This document shows positions 8,003 to 15,125 of a stretch of DNA of 64,000 nucleotides, in pieces (position 1 is the first letter of the stretch; the number at the start of each line of letters is the position of its first letter). Below the pieces are notes generated by a model. The model saw only the letters and a program-made list of their open reading frames with translations, ran no database searches and was not told where the DNA came from. Both the position numbers and the translations under genes were made by a program. The stretch is from positions 7,506,001 through 7,570,000 of the forward strand of contig NZ_AP018365.1 in NCBI RefSeq assembly GCF_016756395.1, given 5' to 3'. The DNA comes from Streptomyces sp. SN-593 (GTDB lineage Bacteria; Actinomycetota; Actinomycetes; Streptomycetales; Streptomycetaceae).

Positions 8003-8905
8003 ATGGACACCATGCGTGACCGCTTCTGCACGGTCGCCGGCGGCCTTCTCGACGAGGACCCGCGCCTCGCGGTCGTGCTCGCCGTGATCTCCGGCGACCG
8101 CTTCCAGGACGCCGCCAAGGCGCACCCCGACCGCGTGATCGACGTCGGCATCAGGGAACAACTGCTGGTCAGCGTGGCCGGCGGGCTGGCGCTCACCGGG
8201 CTGCGCCCGATCGTGCACACCTTCGCGAGCTTCCTGGTCGAGCGCCCCTTCGAGCAGGTCAAGCTCGACCTGAACCACCAGGGCGTCGGCGCCGTGCTGG
8301 TGAGCGCGGGCGCGTCGTACGACATCGCCTCCGGCGGGCGCACCCACCAGGGCCCCGGCGACGTGGCGCTGCTGGACACCCTCGACGGGTGGACCGTGCA
8401 CGTGCCCGGGCACCCCGACGAGGCCGAGGCGCTGCTGCGGCACGCCGCGGCCGACGGGGACAACCTCGTCTACCTGCGCCTCGGCGACCAGGTGAACCGC
8501 GTGCCGCAGCCGGTCTCGCCGGGCCGCTTCCAGGTGGTGCGCGAGGGCCGCACCGGTGTGGTGCTGGCGGTCGGGCCGATGCTGGACGCGGTGCTGGAGG
8601 CGACCAGCGGCCGCGACGTCACGGTGCTGTACGCCTCGACGGTACGGCCCTTCGACGCGGCCACGGTGCGCGCCGCGGTGGGGCGCGCGGCCGCCGCCGA
8701 CCTGGTGCTGGTCGAGCCGTACCTCGCCGGGACGTCGGCGGACTTCGCGAACGGCGCGCTGGCCGACGTGCCGCACCGGGTGCTGTCGCTCGGCACGCGG
8801 CGCGAGGAACTGCGGCGCTACGGTTCCGCGCGGGACCACGTCGCCGCCCACGGCCTGGACCCGGCCGGCCTGCGCGAGCGGATCGACGGTTTCCTCCAGC
8901 CGTAG
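8003..8905 (+). CDS. Transketolase C-terminal subunit
   Basis: A 300-residue protein matching the pyrimidine-binding and C-terminal domains of transketolase/DXS-like enzymes. RVIDVGIREQLLVSVAGGLALTG contains the conserved Glu that activates the thiamine ring. FASFLVERPFEQVKLDL and GGRTHQGPGDVALL follow, and the C-terminal domain starts near residue 180. It pairs with the N-subunit encoded upstream. The start ATG 8003 has only GGAGTACCCC upstream as a possible ribosome site. The stop TAG lies inside a run of six AGCCGT repeats, giving several in-frame stops in series. Confidence 0.88.
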   Translation: MDTMRDRFCTVAGGLLDEDPRLAVVLAVISGDRFQDAAKAHPDRVIDVGIREQLLVSVAGGLALTGLRPIVHTFASFLVERPFEQVKLDLNHQGVGAVLVSAGASYDIASGGRTHQGPGDVALLDTLDGWTVHVPGHPDEAEALLRHAAADGDNLVYLRLGDQVNRVPQPVSPGRFQVVREGRTGVVLAVGPMLDAVLEATSGRDVTVLYASTVRPFDAATVRAAVGRAAAADLVLVEPYLAGTSADFANGALADVPHRVLSLGTRREELRRYGSARDHVAAHGLDPAGLRERIDGFLQP

Positions 8906-8933
8906 CCGTAGCCGTAGCCGTAGCCGTAGCCGT
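8898..8933. repeat. (AGCCGT)6 microsatellite over the stop codon
   Basis: Six exact copies of AGCCGT begin in the last sense codons of the transketolase C-subunit gene and include its TAG stop (8903-8905). Because the unit is two codons long, TAG recurs in frame every six bases. Confidence 0.9.
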
Positions 8934-9114
8934 GCCGTGAGCCGGGCCGCGGCGGGGCGGGGCGGGGCGACCGGACGTGACGGCGGGGCCGCGCGGACAG
9001 GCCGAGTCGTACGTCCACGTCGTACGCCCGCGCGGAAAGTGCCGAGCCGTGCGTCCGGCCGCCGGGCCGTAAACCGGTGGCGTCCCGGCGGCCGGACCGG
9101 TGAGGGTGGGCCGG

Positions 9115-9708
9115 GTGACCACCCCCCGACAGCAGATACGCGCCCTGCACACGGCCTCGACCGTGACCGTCTACCAGGCGTACCCGCCCCGGATCGGCGG
9201 TCCCGCGGCCCGCGACGGGCGCTTCCCCGCCGCCTGGAAGCGGGACCGCATGACGTGGATCAAGCCGTCCTTCCTGTGGATGATGTACCGCTGCGGGTGG
9301 GGCGCCAAGCAGGACCAGGAGACCGTCCTCGCGGTCGAGATCACCCGGCAGGGTTTCGCCTGGGCTCTGGAGCACGCCTGCCTGGCGCACTACGACCCCG
9401 CGCTGCACGCCGACCGCGACAGTTGGCGGCGCGCCCTCCGGCAGGCGCCGGCGCGGGTCCAGTGGGACCCCGAACGGGACCTGTTCGCACGGCCGTTGCC
9501 GCACCGCTCGCTCCAACTCGGGCTCGTCGGCGAGGCCGCGCGCAGGTACGCGGACGAGTGGACGGTCGCGGTCAGCGACGTCACCGGACTCGCCCACGAG
9601 GTCCACGCCCGGGTGCGGGCGGGGGAGTTGGCGGCCGCCCGGCGCCTGCTGCCGGCGGAACGGCCGTATCCCGAGGACGAACGGCTCCTGGCGCACCTGC
9701 GCGGCTGA
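9115..9708 (+). CDS. DUF4291 domain protein
   Basis: A 197-residue cytosolic protein with the hallmarks of DUF4291: VTVYQAYPPRIGGPA near the start, then the highly conserved RMTWIKPSFLWMMYRCGWG (about residues 45-63) and ILAVEI-like EITRQGF. The family's function is unknown. GTG 9115 gives the usual start (TTPRQQIRA); an earlier in-frame GTG at 9100 would add five residues. It stands alone between the transketolase pair and a small His-rich frame. Confidence 0.85.
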   Translation: MTTPRQQIRALHTASTVTVYQAYPPRIGGPAARDGRFPAAWKRDRMTWIKPSFLWMMYRCGWGAKQDQETVLAVEITRQGFAWALEHACLAHYDPALHADRDSWRRALRQAPARVQWDPERDLFARPLPHRSLQLGLVGEAARRYADEWTVAVSDVTGLAHEVHARVRAGELAAARRLLPAERPYPEDERLLAHLRG

Positions 9709-9774
9709 GCCCCGCACGGCGCCCGCGTCCGGATGTTTATGCCATCGTGACCGGACGGATGTCAGGGTGTGTCC

Positions 9775-9945
9775 ATGAGCATGAGACATGCGGAGGACCA
9801 CAGACACGCGCACGGACACCTCGCGGGCGCGCCGGACGGCTGCGGCGAGGGCTTCGGCCGCGGGACCGACGGCCCCTCGGGCGGGCCGCCCGCCGGCGCG
9901 GGGCTCATCGCCCGGGTGCAGGCACTGAACAGACGATGCCGGTGA
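9775..9945 (+). CDS. Possible small His-rich protein
   Basis: A 56-codon frame (ATG 9775, or ATG 9781) with a His-rich N-terminus (RHAEDHRHAHGH), a Gly-rich middle with one Cys, and an amphipathic end (GLIARVQALNRRCR). Its GC third-position bias looks coding, but the upstream AGGGTG is a weak ribosome site, and no family is recognised. It lies between the DUF4291 and DUF309 genes in otherwise empty sequence. It could be a metal-binding peptide or chance. Confidence 0.3.
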   Translation: MSMRHAEDHRHAHGHLAGAPDGCGEGFGRGTDGPSGGPPAGAGLIARVQALNRRCR

Positions 9946-9993
9946 GCACCCGCCGCCCGCCGCCCACCGGCCGCCACGCGGCACAATCGACAC

Positions 9994-10746
9994 ATGAACG
10001 ACACGTCGCAGGACGGAGCCCGGGCGGACCGGACGCGGGGCCACGACGGCGAACGGGCCCGGGACAGTGAACGGGGCCACGAGGGCGAACAGGCCCACGA
10101 CGGCGAACGGGCCCGTGACAGTGAACAGGCCCACGACGGCGAACAGGTCCGTGACGGTGAAAGGGCCCGGGATCGGGACCGGGGTCCCGGCCGGGACGGC
10201 GACAGCGGCCCGATCCGCGAGGACGGGCCCGAGCGGGACCGGGACGCCGACGGCAGGGCCCGCAACAGCCGCCCCCGCGACGGCCTCGGCCGCCCGCTGC
10301 CCTACGGCGAGCAGGGCGTCGAGCGCCAGCCCGAGGGCATCGTCCGCACCGCCGACCAGACCCTGGAGGAGGCCCAGCGCCTCCTCGACGACGGAAAACC
10401 CTTCCACGCCCACGAGGTGCTGGAGGACCGGTGGAAGACCGCGCCCGCCGACGAGCGCGCCCTGTGGCGGGCACTCGCGCAGTTCGCGGTCGGACTGACC
10501 CACGCCGCCCGGGGCAACGCCCGCGGCGCCGCGACCCTCCTGGAGCGCGCGGCCCGCGGACTGGCCCCGTACCGCGACCGGGCGCCGTACGGCATCGACG
10601 CGGCCGGGCTGGCGGGATGGGCCGCCGCACGCGCCGCCGCCCCCGGGGCCGGCGGGAGCACCACCGCGCACACCCCGGCCGACGGCCCTGCCGCCGCCGC
10701 GTCCGGGGCGCCCCCGGCCCTGCGCACCGGTGGACCCGCCGCCTGA
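9994..10746 (+). CDS. DUF309 domain protein with charged repeat N-terminus
   Basis: A 250-residue protein. The C-terminal half carries DUF309 (about residues 120-195): LEEAQRLLDDGKPFHAHEVLEDRWK, WRALAQFAVGLTHAARGN, a helical bundle with a conserved His-Glu pair whose function is unknown. The first ~75 residues are about eight hexapeptides of the type [AGQR]-[HR]-D-G-E-[RQ], encoded by an 18-base minisatellite (10030-10170). Typical DUF309 proteins lack this, so it is probably a recent expansion. The C-terminal ~40 residues are Ala/Pro-rich. It converges on a NUDIX gene across a hairpin. Confidence 0.82.
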   Translation: MNDTSQDGARADRTRGHDGERARDSERGHEGEQAHDGERARDSEQAHDGEQVRDGERARDRDRGPGRDGDSGPIREDGPERDRDADGRARNSRPRDGLGRPLPYGEQGVERQPEGIVRTADQTLEEAQRLLDDGKPFHAHEVLEDRWKTAPADERALWRALAQFAVGLTHAARGNARGAATLLERAARGLAPYRDRAPYGIDAAGLAGWAAARAAAPGAGGSTTAHTPADGPAAAASGAPPALRTGGPAA

Positions 10747-10772
10747 CGCCGGTCCGGCTCCGCCTCGGGTGT

Positions 10773-10811
10773 GCCGGGCCGCGCGCGGGAACCGCCGGCG
10801 CGCGACCCGGC
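10773..10811. terminator. Hairpin between convergent DUF309 and NUDIX genes
   Basis: Arms 10773-10786 (GCCGGGCCGCGCGC) and 10798-10811 (GCGCGCGACCCGGC) pair with one mismatch and an 11-base loop. Confidence 0.6.
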
Positions 10812-10819
10812 GCGTGCGG

Positions 10820-11356
10820 TCAGGCCAGACGGCCGACGTGGGCGAGCGCCTGCCTCAGCAGGGTGCCGCGCCCGCCCGGCATCTCCTCCTGGAGCTGCGG
10901 CGAGGACGCCTCCTCCGGGGTGAACCAGACCAGGTCCAGCGCGTCCTGGCGCGGCCGGCAGTCGCCGGCCACCGGCACGACGTACGCGAGCGAGACCGCG
11001 TGCTGCCGCGGGTCGTGGTACGCCGTGACGCCCTCGGTCGGGAAGAACTCCGCGACGGTGAACGGCTGGAGCGAGGCCGGCACCCGCGGCAGCGCGACCG
11101 GCCCGAGGTCCTTCTCCAGGTGGCGGACGAGGGCGTCCCGGACCCGTTCGTGGTGCAGCACCCGGCCGGAGACGAGGCTGCGGCTGACGGTGCCGTCCGG
11201 TCCGATGCGCAACAGCAGGCCGATGTGGGTGACTTCTCCGTTGTCGTCGACCCGCACCGGGACGGCGTCGACGTAGAGGATCGGCATACGAGCGCGGGTC
11301 AGCTCCAGGTCCTCGGGAGCCAGCCAGCCGGGCGTGGTGTCGGTCATGTCAGCCAT
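10820..11356 (-). CDS. NUDIX hydrolase family protein (DUF4916 type)
   Basis: A 178-residue protein resembling the DUF4916 group of NUDIX-like proteins common in streptomycetes: GWLAPEDLELTRARMPILYVDAVPVRVD at the start, then HIGLLLRIGPDGTVSRSLVSGRVLHHERVRDALVRHLEKDLG in place of a canonical Nudix box. The strict GX5EX7REUXEEXGU pattern is not met, so hydrolase activity is uncertain. HAVSLAYVVPVAGDCRPRQDALDLVWFTPEEA closes the fold. Start ATG 11356; an ATG four codons later is possible. Confidence 0.78.
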   Translation of the reverse strand: MADMTDTTPGWLAPEDLELTRARMPILYVDAVPVRVDDNGEVTHIGLLLRIGPDGTVSRSLVSGRVLHHERVRDALVRHLEKDLGPVALPRVPASLQPFTVAEFFPTEGVTAYHDPRQHAVSLAYVVPVAGDCRPRQDALDLVWFTPEEASSPQLQEEMPGGRGTLLRQALAHVGRLA

Positions 11357-11389
11357 TGCGTGATCGTACGTGGCGCGGCGGGCTCTTCA

Positions 11390-14300
11390 CTATGACCTGG
11401 GAGACTCCGGGGCATCCGCCCGACCGCGCAGCCGGGCGGACCCGCCGGCCGCGGTGGCGTCGAGCGCGCTGATCCGCTGCGCGCCCGCGGACGTGCCGGG
11501 CGCCGCGCTGGTCAGGTCCAGCCGCAGCCGCGCGGTGCGGGTGGCGGGGAAGGTGACGAGCGTGGGCTCGTCACTGCCGGTCGCCCAGGTGACGGCCTGG
11601 CCCGGTACCGGCGTCCACCGTTCGCCGTCCCACCCGGACACCACGACCTCGGCCGGCAGCGAGTGCGCGGCGTCCACGGTGAAGTGGACGGAGACGGTGT
11701 CGACCGTGCGCGGCCGTTCCCAGGCCACCGAGACCCAGTCCGACCGGCGGGCGCCGTCGAAGGCGGGGAGCAGCCCGGTGGCGGCCTTGGTGAACGCGTT
11801 GGACCACCCGGTGTCCGGGTCGCCGTCGAGCATGGCCGCGGGAAGCGTGGTGGGCGCGCCGGAGTAACTGGCGTCGGCCAGCGGGTAGCCGGGCGCGCCG
11901 GGTCCGGGGTCGGGGAGGAAGACCTGCGGCGGCGTGGTGGCGACCGGGCCGTCCGCGGGGGTGGTGGCGATCGAGGCGGTGCCGTCGAGCAGCCCGGGTG
12001 CGCTCGCGGTCACCTCCAGTTCTCCCGCCCGCGTGCCCGAGCGCACGATGGCCAGGGCCTTGCCGTGGAAGGCGGTGCGGGTGGTGGCCTGGTAGCGCTC
12101 GCCGTTGTCCTGCTGGCCGTTGTCGAGGCCGGCCAGCGACCCGCCGGTCACCGCGAAGGTGAGCAGGTGGCCCGCGGACGGCACCGTGACCCCCGCGGAG
12201 TCGACCACGTCGGCGGTGACGTGGACGAGGCTGTCGCCGTCGGCCGGCACCGAGGGGCGGTCCGGGGTCAGCCGCACCGCGTGCGGCCGGCCGGCGGTGC
12301 GCAGCACGTCGGTGGTGACCACCTCGCCGCCCCTCAGGGCGAGGGCCGTCAGCTCGCCCGGTGCGAACGGCACCCGCCAGGTCAGGTGCAGCTTGCCCGC
12401 GCCGCCGTGGGGGCTGGTGTAGCTGCCCGGGTAGGGGCCGGCGGTGACCGTCTTGTCGTCGCCGGTCGGCTCGGTGGTCTCCAGGTACCCGCGCCCGTCC
12501 GCGGTCTTCTTGGCGTCGAACCGCCGCACGCCCAGCGAGCGGCCGTTCAGGCGCAGTTCGACGGTGTCCACGGTGGAGTAGGCCCACACCTCGACCGTCT
12601 CGCCGGGTTCGTGGTCCGTCCAGTCCATCGGCACCAGGTGCACCATCGGCCCGGTGGTCCACTGGCTGCGGTAAAGGTGGTACATGTCCTTCGGGAAGCC
12701 GGCGGTGTCGACCGCGCCGAAGAACGACGCCTTCACCGGGAACGCCGCCTTGTACGGGGTGGGTTCGCCGATGTAGTCGATGCCGGCCCAGAGGAACTGG
12801 CCGGCGAAGAAGGCCCGGTCGCGGTCCTTCTTCAGGGCGTACTCGCCGCTCATCGTCCACCGCGCGAGGTTGTTGTCGAAGGACGAGGCGGCGCGCCGGC
12901 CGGGGGTGTGGTTCTCGCCGGTGTTCAGGTGCTGCGGGTCCTGGTAGGTGCCGCGGGTGGCGGTGGCCGACGACGACTCGGACTCGAACAGGAAGAGGTG
13001 CGGGTGGCGGGCGTGCAACTCGTCGACGGTGGCGGCGCTGTTGTAGTTGAGGCCGAGGCCGTCGAGCTTGGCCAGGAGCAGGTCGGCGGGGGAGCCGACC
13101 GGCGGTGGCTGCTGGTACTTGTCGGAGCCCACGACGATCGGGCGGGTGGTGTCGTGCGCGCGGACCGCCGCGATCAGCCCGTCGGCCATGGCCAGCCCCT
13201 CGGTCGCCGTGGTGTCGGGGATCTCGTTGCCGATCGACCACATCAGCACCGCGGGGGAGTTGCGGGCCGCGCGCACCATCTCCGCGACGTCCTCGACGTG
13301 GTGGGCGTCGAAGAACCTCCCGTAGTCGTAGGCGCACTTGCCGGTGCGCCAGCAGTCGAACGCCTCGATCACCAGCATCAGGCCCAGTTCCTCGCAGAGC
13401 CGGACCAGCACCGGCGCGGGCGGGTTGTGGGCAGTGCGGACCGCGTTGGCGCCCATGGACTTCATCAGGGTCAACTGGCGCAGCAGCGCGTCGTGGTGGG
13501 TCACCGCGCCCAGGGCGCCCTGGTCGTGGTGGAGGTTGACGCCCTGGAGCTTGGCGGGCTCCCCGTTGACGAACAGGCCGCGGTCGGGGTCGAGGGTGAA
13601 GTGCCGCAGGCCGAAGCGGGTGCTGACGGTGTCCACCGCCGTGTCCCCGACGTGGATCGCGGTCTCCAGGGTGTAGCGGTGCCCGGGAGTGGCGGGCGCC
13701 CACAACTCGGGTTGGTCCAGCAGCAGTTCGGCGGTCGCCTGCTGCGGTCGCGCGGACGCCGTGAGCGCCAGCGGGGTTCGTGCCCGCGCCACCGGACGGC
13801 CGTGCCGGTCGCGGACGGTGCTGACCACGGTGGCGGCGACGGCGGTGCCGGTCTCGTTGACCACCTCGACCTGGGCGCGCACGGTGGCGGGGCGGGCGGC
13901 GCGCAGCGCGTCCGCCAGGTCGGGTGTGGTGACGTGGACGCCGTGCCGGGCCACGTGTACCGGGTCGGTGAGGACCAGCCGGGCGTGGCGGTTGATGCCG
14001 CTGCCGGAGTACCAGCGGCTGCTGGGCAGCCGGTTGCGGACCTGCACGGCGACCACGTCCGCGGTGCGGCCGTCGGTGTGCACCAGGTCGGTGATGTCGT
14101 ACGCGAACCCGGTGTAGCCGTAGGGGTGGTTGCCGACCAGGACGCCGTTGCAGTGGACGTCGCTGTCCATGTACACGCCGTCGAACTCGATCGAGACGCG
14201 GCGGCCCGCGGCCGCCTCGGGCAGGGTGAAGGCGGTCCGGTACCAGCCGAGCCCGCCGGGCAGGAACCCGCCGCCGGCGGTGGTGTGGTGGTCGGTGGTG

Positions 14301-14497
14301 GGAGTCTGCTCGATGCTCCAGTCATGCGGCACACGCACGGCCCGCCATCCGGAGTCGTCGTAGTCCGGGTCGGCGGCGCGCGCGTACGCGCCCGTGGGGT
14401 CGGTGACGTCGCAGAGGTCCACCAGGGCGAAGCGCCAGCCGTCCGCCAGCTCGACCGTCCTGGGCAGCGCGGTGGATGACCTGCGGTCGGCCGCCAT
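11390..14497 (-). CDS. Glycoside hydrolase family 2 (beta-galactosidase-like)
   Basis: A 1035-residue enzyme without signal peptide, hence cytoplasmic. Domain order: jelly-roll sugar-binding domain (about 1-190), Ig-like domain (200-300), TIM barrel (300-600) with acid/base Glu425 in WSIGNEIPD and nucleophile Glu505 in FLFESES, a GH2 domain-5/DUF4982-type beta region (620-830), and a discoidin-like C-terminal module (about 890-1010). Retaining GH2 enzymes cleave beta-galactosides, glucuronides or mannosides; AFDCWRTGKCAYDYGRFF resembles the DUF4982 beta-galactosidase group. ATG 14497 has GAGAGGGG eight bases upstream. It is divergent from two exported carbohydrate enzymes, with LacI-like sites between, which suggests that imported oligosaccharides are finished here. 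Confidence 0.92.
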   Translation of the reverse strand: MAADRRSSTALPRTVELADGWRFALVDLCDVTDPTGAYARAADPDYDDSGWRAVRVPHDWSIEQTPTTDHHTTAGGGFLPGGLGWYRTAFTLPEAAAGRRVSIEFDGVYMDSDVHCNGVLVGNHPYGYTGFAYDITDLVHTDGRTADVVAVQVRNRLPSSRWYSGSGINRHARLVLTDPVHVARHGVHVTTPDLADALRAARPATVRAQVEVVNETGTAVAATVVSTVRDRHGRPVARARTPLALTASARPQQATAELLLDQPELWAPATPGHRYTLETAIHVGDTAVDTVSTRFGLRHFTLDPDRGLFVNGEPAKLQGVNLHHDQGALGAVTHHDALLRQLTLMKSMGANAVRTAHNPPAPVLVRLCEELGLMLVIEAFDCWRTGKCAYDYGRFFDAHHVEDVAEMVRAARNSPAVLMWSIGNEIPDTTATEGLAMADGLIAAVRAHDTTRPIVVGSDKYQQPPPVGSPADLLLAKLDGLGLNYNSAATVDELHARHPHLFLFESESSSATATRGTYQDPQHLNTGENHTPGRRAASSFDNNLARWTMSGEYALKKDRDRAFFAGQFLWAGIDYIGEPTPYKAAFPVKASFFGAVDTAGFPKDMYHLYRSQWTTGPMVHLVPMDWTDHEPGETVEVWAYSTVDTVELRLNGRSLGVRRFDAKKTADGRGYLETTEPTGDDKTVTAGPYPGSYTSPHGGAGKLHLTWRVPFAPGELTALALRGGEVVTTDVLRTAGRPHAVRLTPDRPSVPADGDSLVHVTADVVDSAGVTVPSAGHLLTFAVTGGSLAGLDNGQQDNGERYQATTRTAFHGKALAIVRSGTRAGELEVTASAPGLLDGTASIATTPADGPVATTPPQVFLPDPGPGAPGYPLADASYSGAPTTLPAAMLDGDPDTGWSNAFTKAATGLLPAFDGARRSDWVSVAWERPRTVDTVSVHFTVDAAHSLPAEVVVSGWDGERWTPVPGQAVTWATGSDEPTLVTFPATRTARLRLDLTSAAPGTSAGAQRISALDATAAGGSARLRGRADAPESPRS

Positions 14498-14693
14498 GGC
14501 GGGGACCCCTCTCGTTGACGCGTGCGGCCGGCGTCCCCCGCCCGGAGGCGCCAGAACTCACCAGTTCTGAACAAGACCGACCATGAACCCACGGATTCTC
14601 GCACTGCGGCACTGCCGCGGGTCAAGGGGTGCGCCGACCTTTCCCGGCCGCCGACCGCAGGTCGCGGCCGGTGCGTCGGGGTGGTCGCCGTTC

Positions 14694-14711
14694 TTTACAA
14701 CGATGGAAAAA
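14694..14711. promoter_or_regulatory. LacI-like operator half-palindrome, GH2 side
   Basis: TTTACAACGATGGAAAAA has a central CG flanked by ACA/TGG as in LacI-family sites. It is closely related to the site at 14996 and lies about 200 bases upstream of the GH2 start. Confidence 0.55.
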
Positions 14712-14995
14712 TCGGCCGTCCGAAACATCAACATCGGACACGAGCCCGCCGCTCCCGTCGGCTGATGGGGACTTGTGGGGCCTTGTTGCCCCGCCCTCCG
14801 GTCGGTCGGGGAGCCGGTCGCCCCGGCCGGTCCGCAGCGCTCGGAGTCGGACTCAAACCTGCTGCTGGGTACGGGTTTTCCGCCATCGCGACGGTGCGGC
14901 GCGCGGTGGCGCGACGGCGCGAAACACGGCGGAAACCCGTCGAGTGCGAGGGATGGACATGACATCGGGGCTGTGCTGTCATCATCCTGCCGCTC

Positions 14996-15013
14996 TTTAC
15001 ATCGTTGTAGGAA
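14996..15013. promoter_or_regulatory. LacI-like operator, DUF5127 side
   Basis: TTTACATCGTTGTAGGAA contains the near-palindrome TACATCGTTGTA (TACAACG-type half-sites around CG). It lies 113 bases upstream of the exported DUF5127 gene. No LacI-family regulator gene is present in the window. Confidence 0.6.
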
Positions 15014-15125
15014 CCTCTTCCGGCGGGCCTACCGCCACCTGCTCGCTCCGGCCTGCCGCCGCACCCGCCGGAGCGCATGCCCCTGCCATCCCGCTCCGTT
15101 CGGGAGCGGTCCCAGGAGGAAACCG

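Larger units (their letters stand above)
14498..15125. other. Divergent regulatory region between GH2 and DUF5127 genes
   Basis: This 628-base gap contains two related imperfect palindromes (14694-14711 and 14996-15013), several AT-rich patches that could be promoters, and AGGAGGAAACC just before ATG 15126. Open frames crossing it lack start signals and recognisable similarity and were not accepted as genes. Confidence 0.6.

Noticed and set aside
11663-14479. 938-codon open frame on the plus strand
   Set aside because: It lies entirely opposite the GH2 gene. Its product is Gly/Val/Arg/His-rich with no domain; it is an artefact of GC bias.
14522-14962. Open frames in the GH2-DUF5127 gap
   Set aside because: No ribosome site, no recognisable family, and the sequence contains regulatory palindromes instead.
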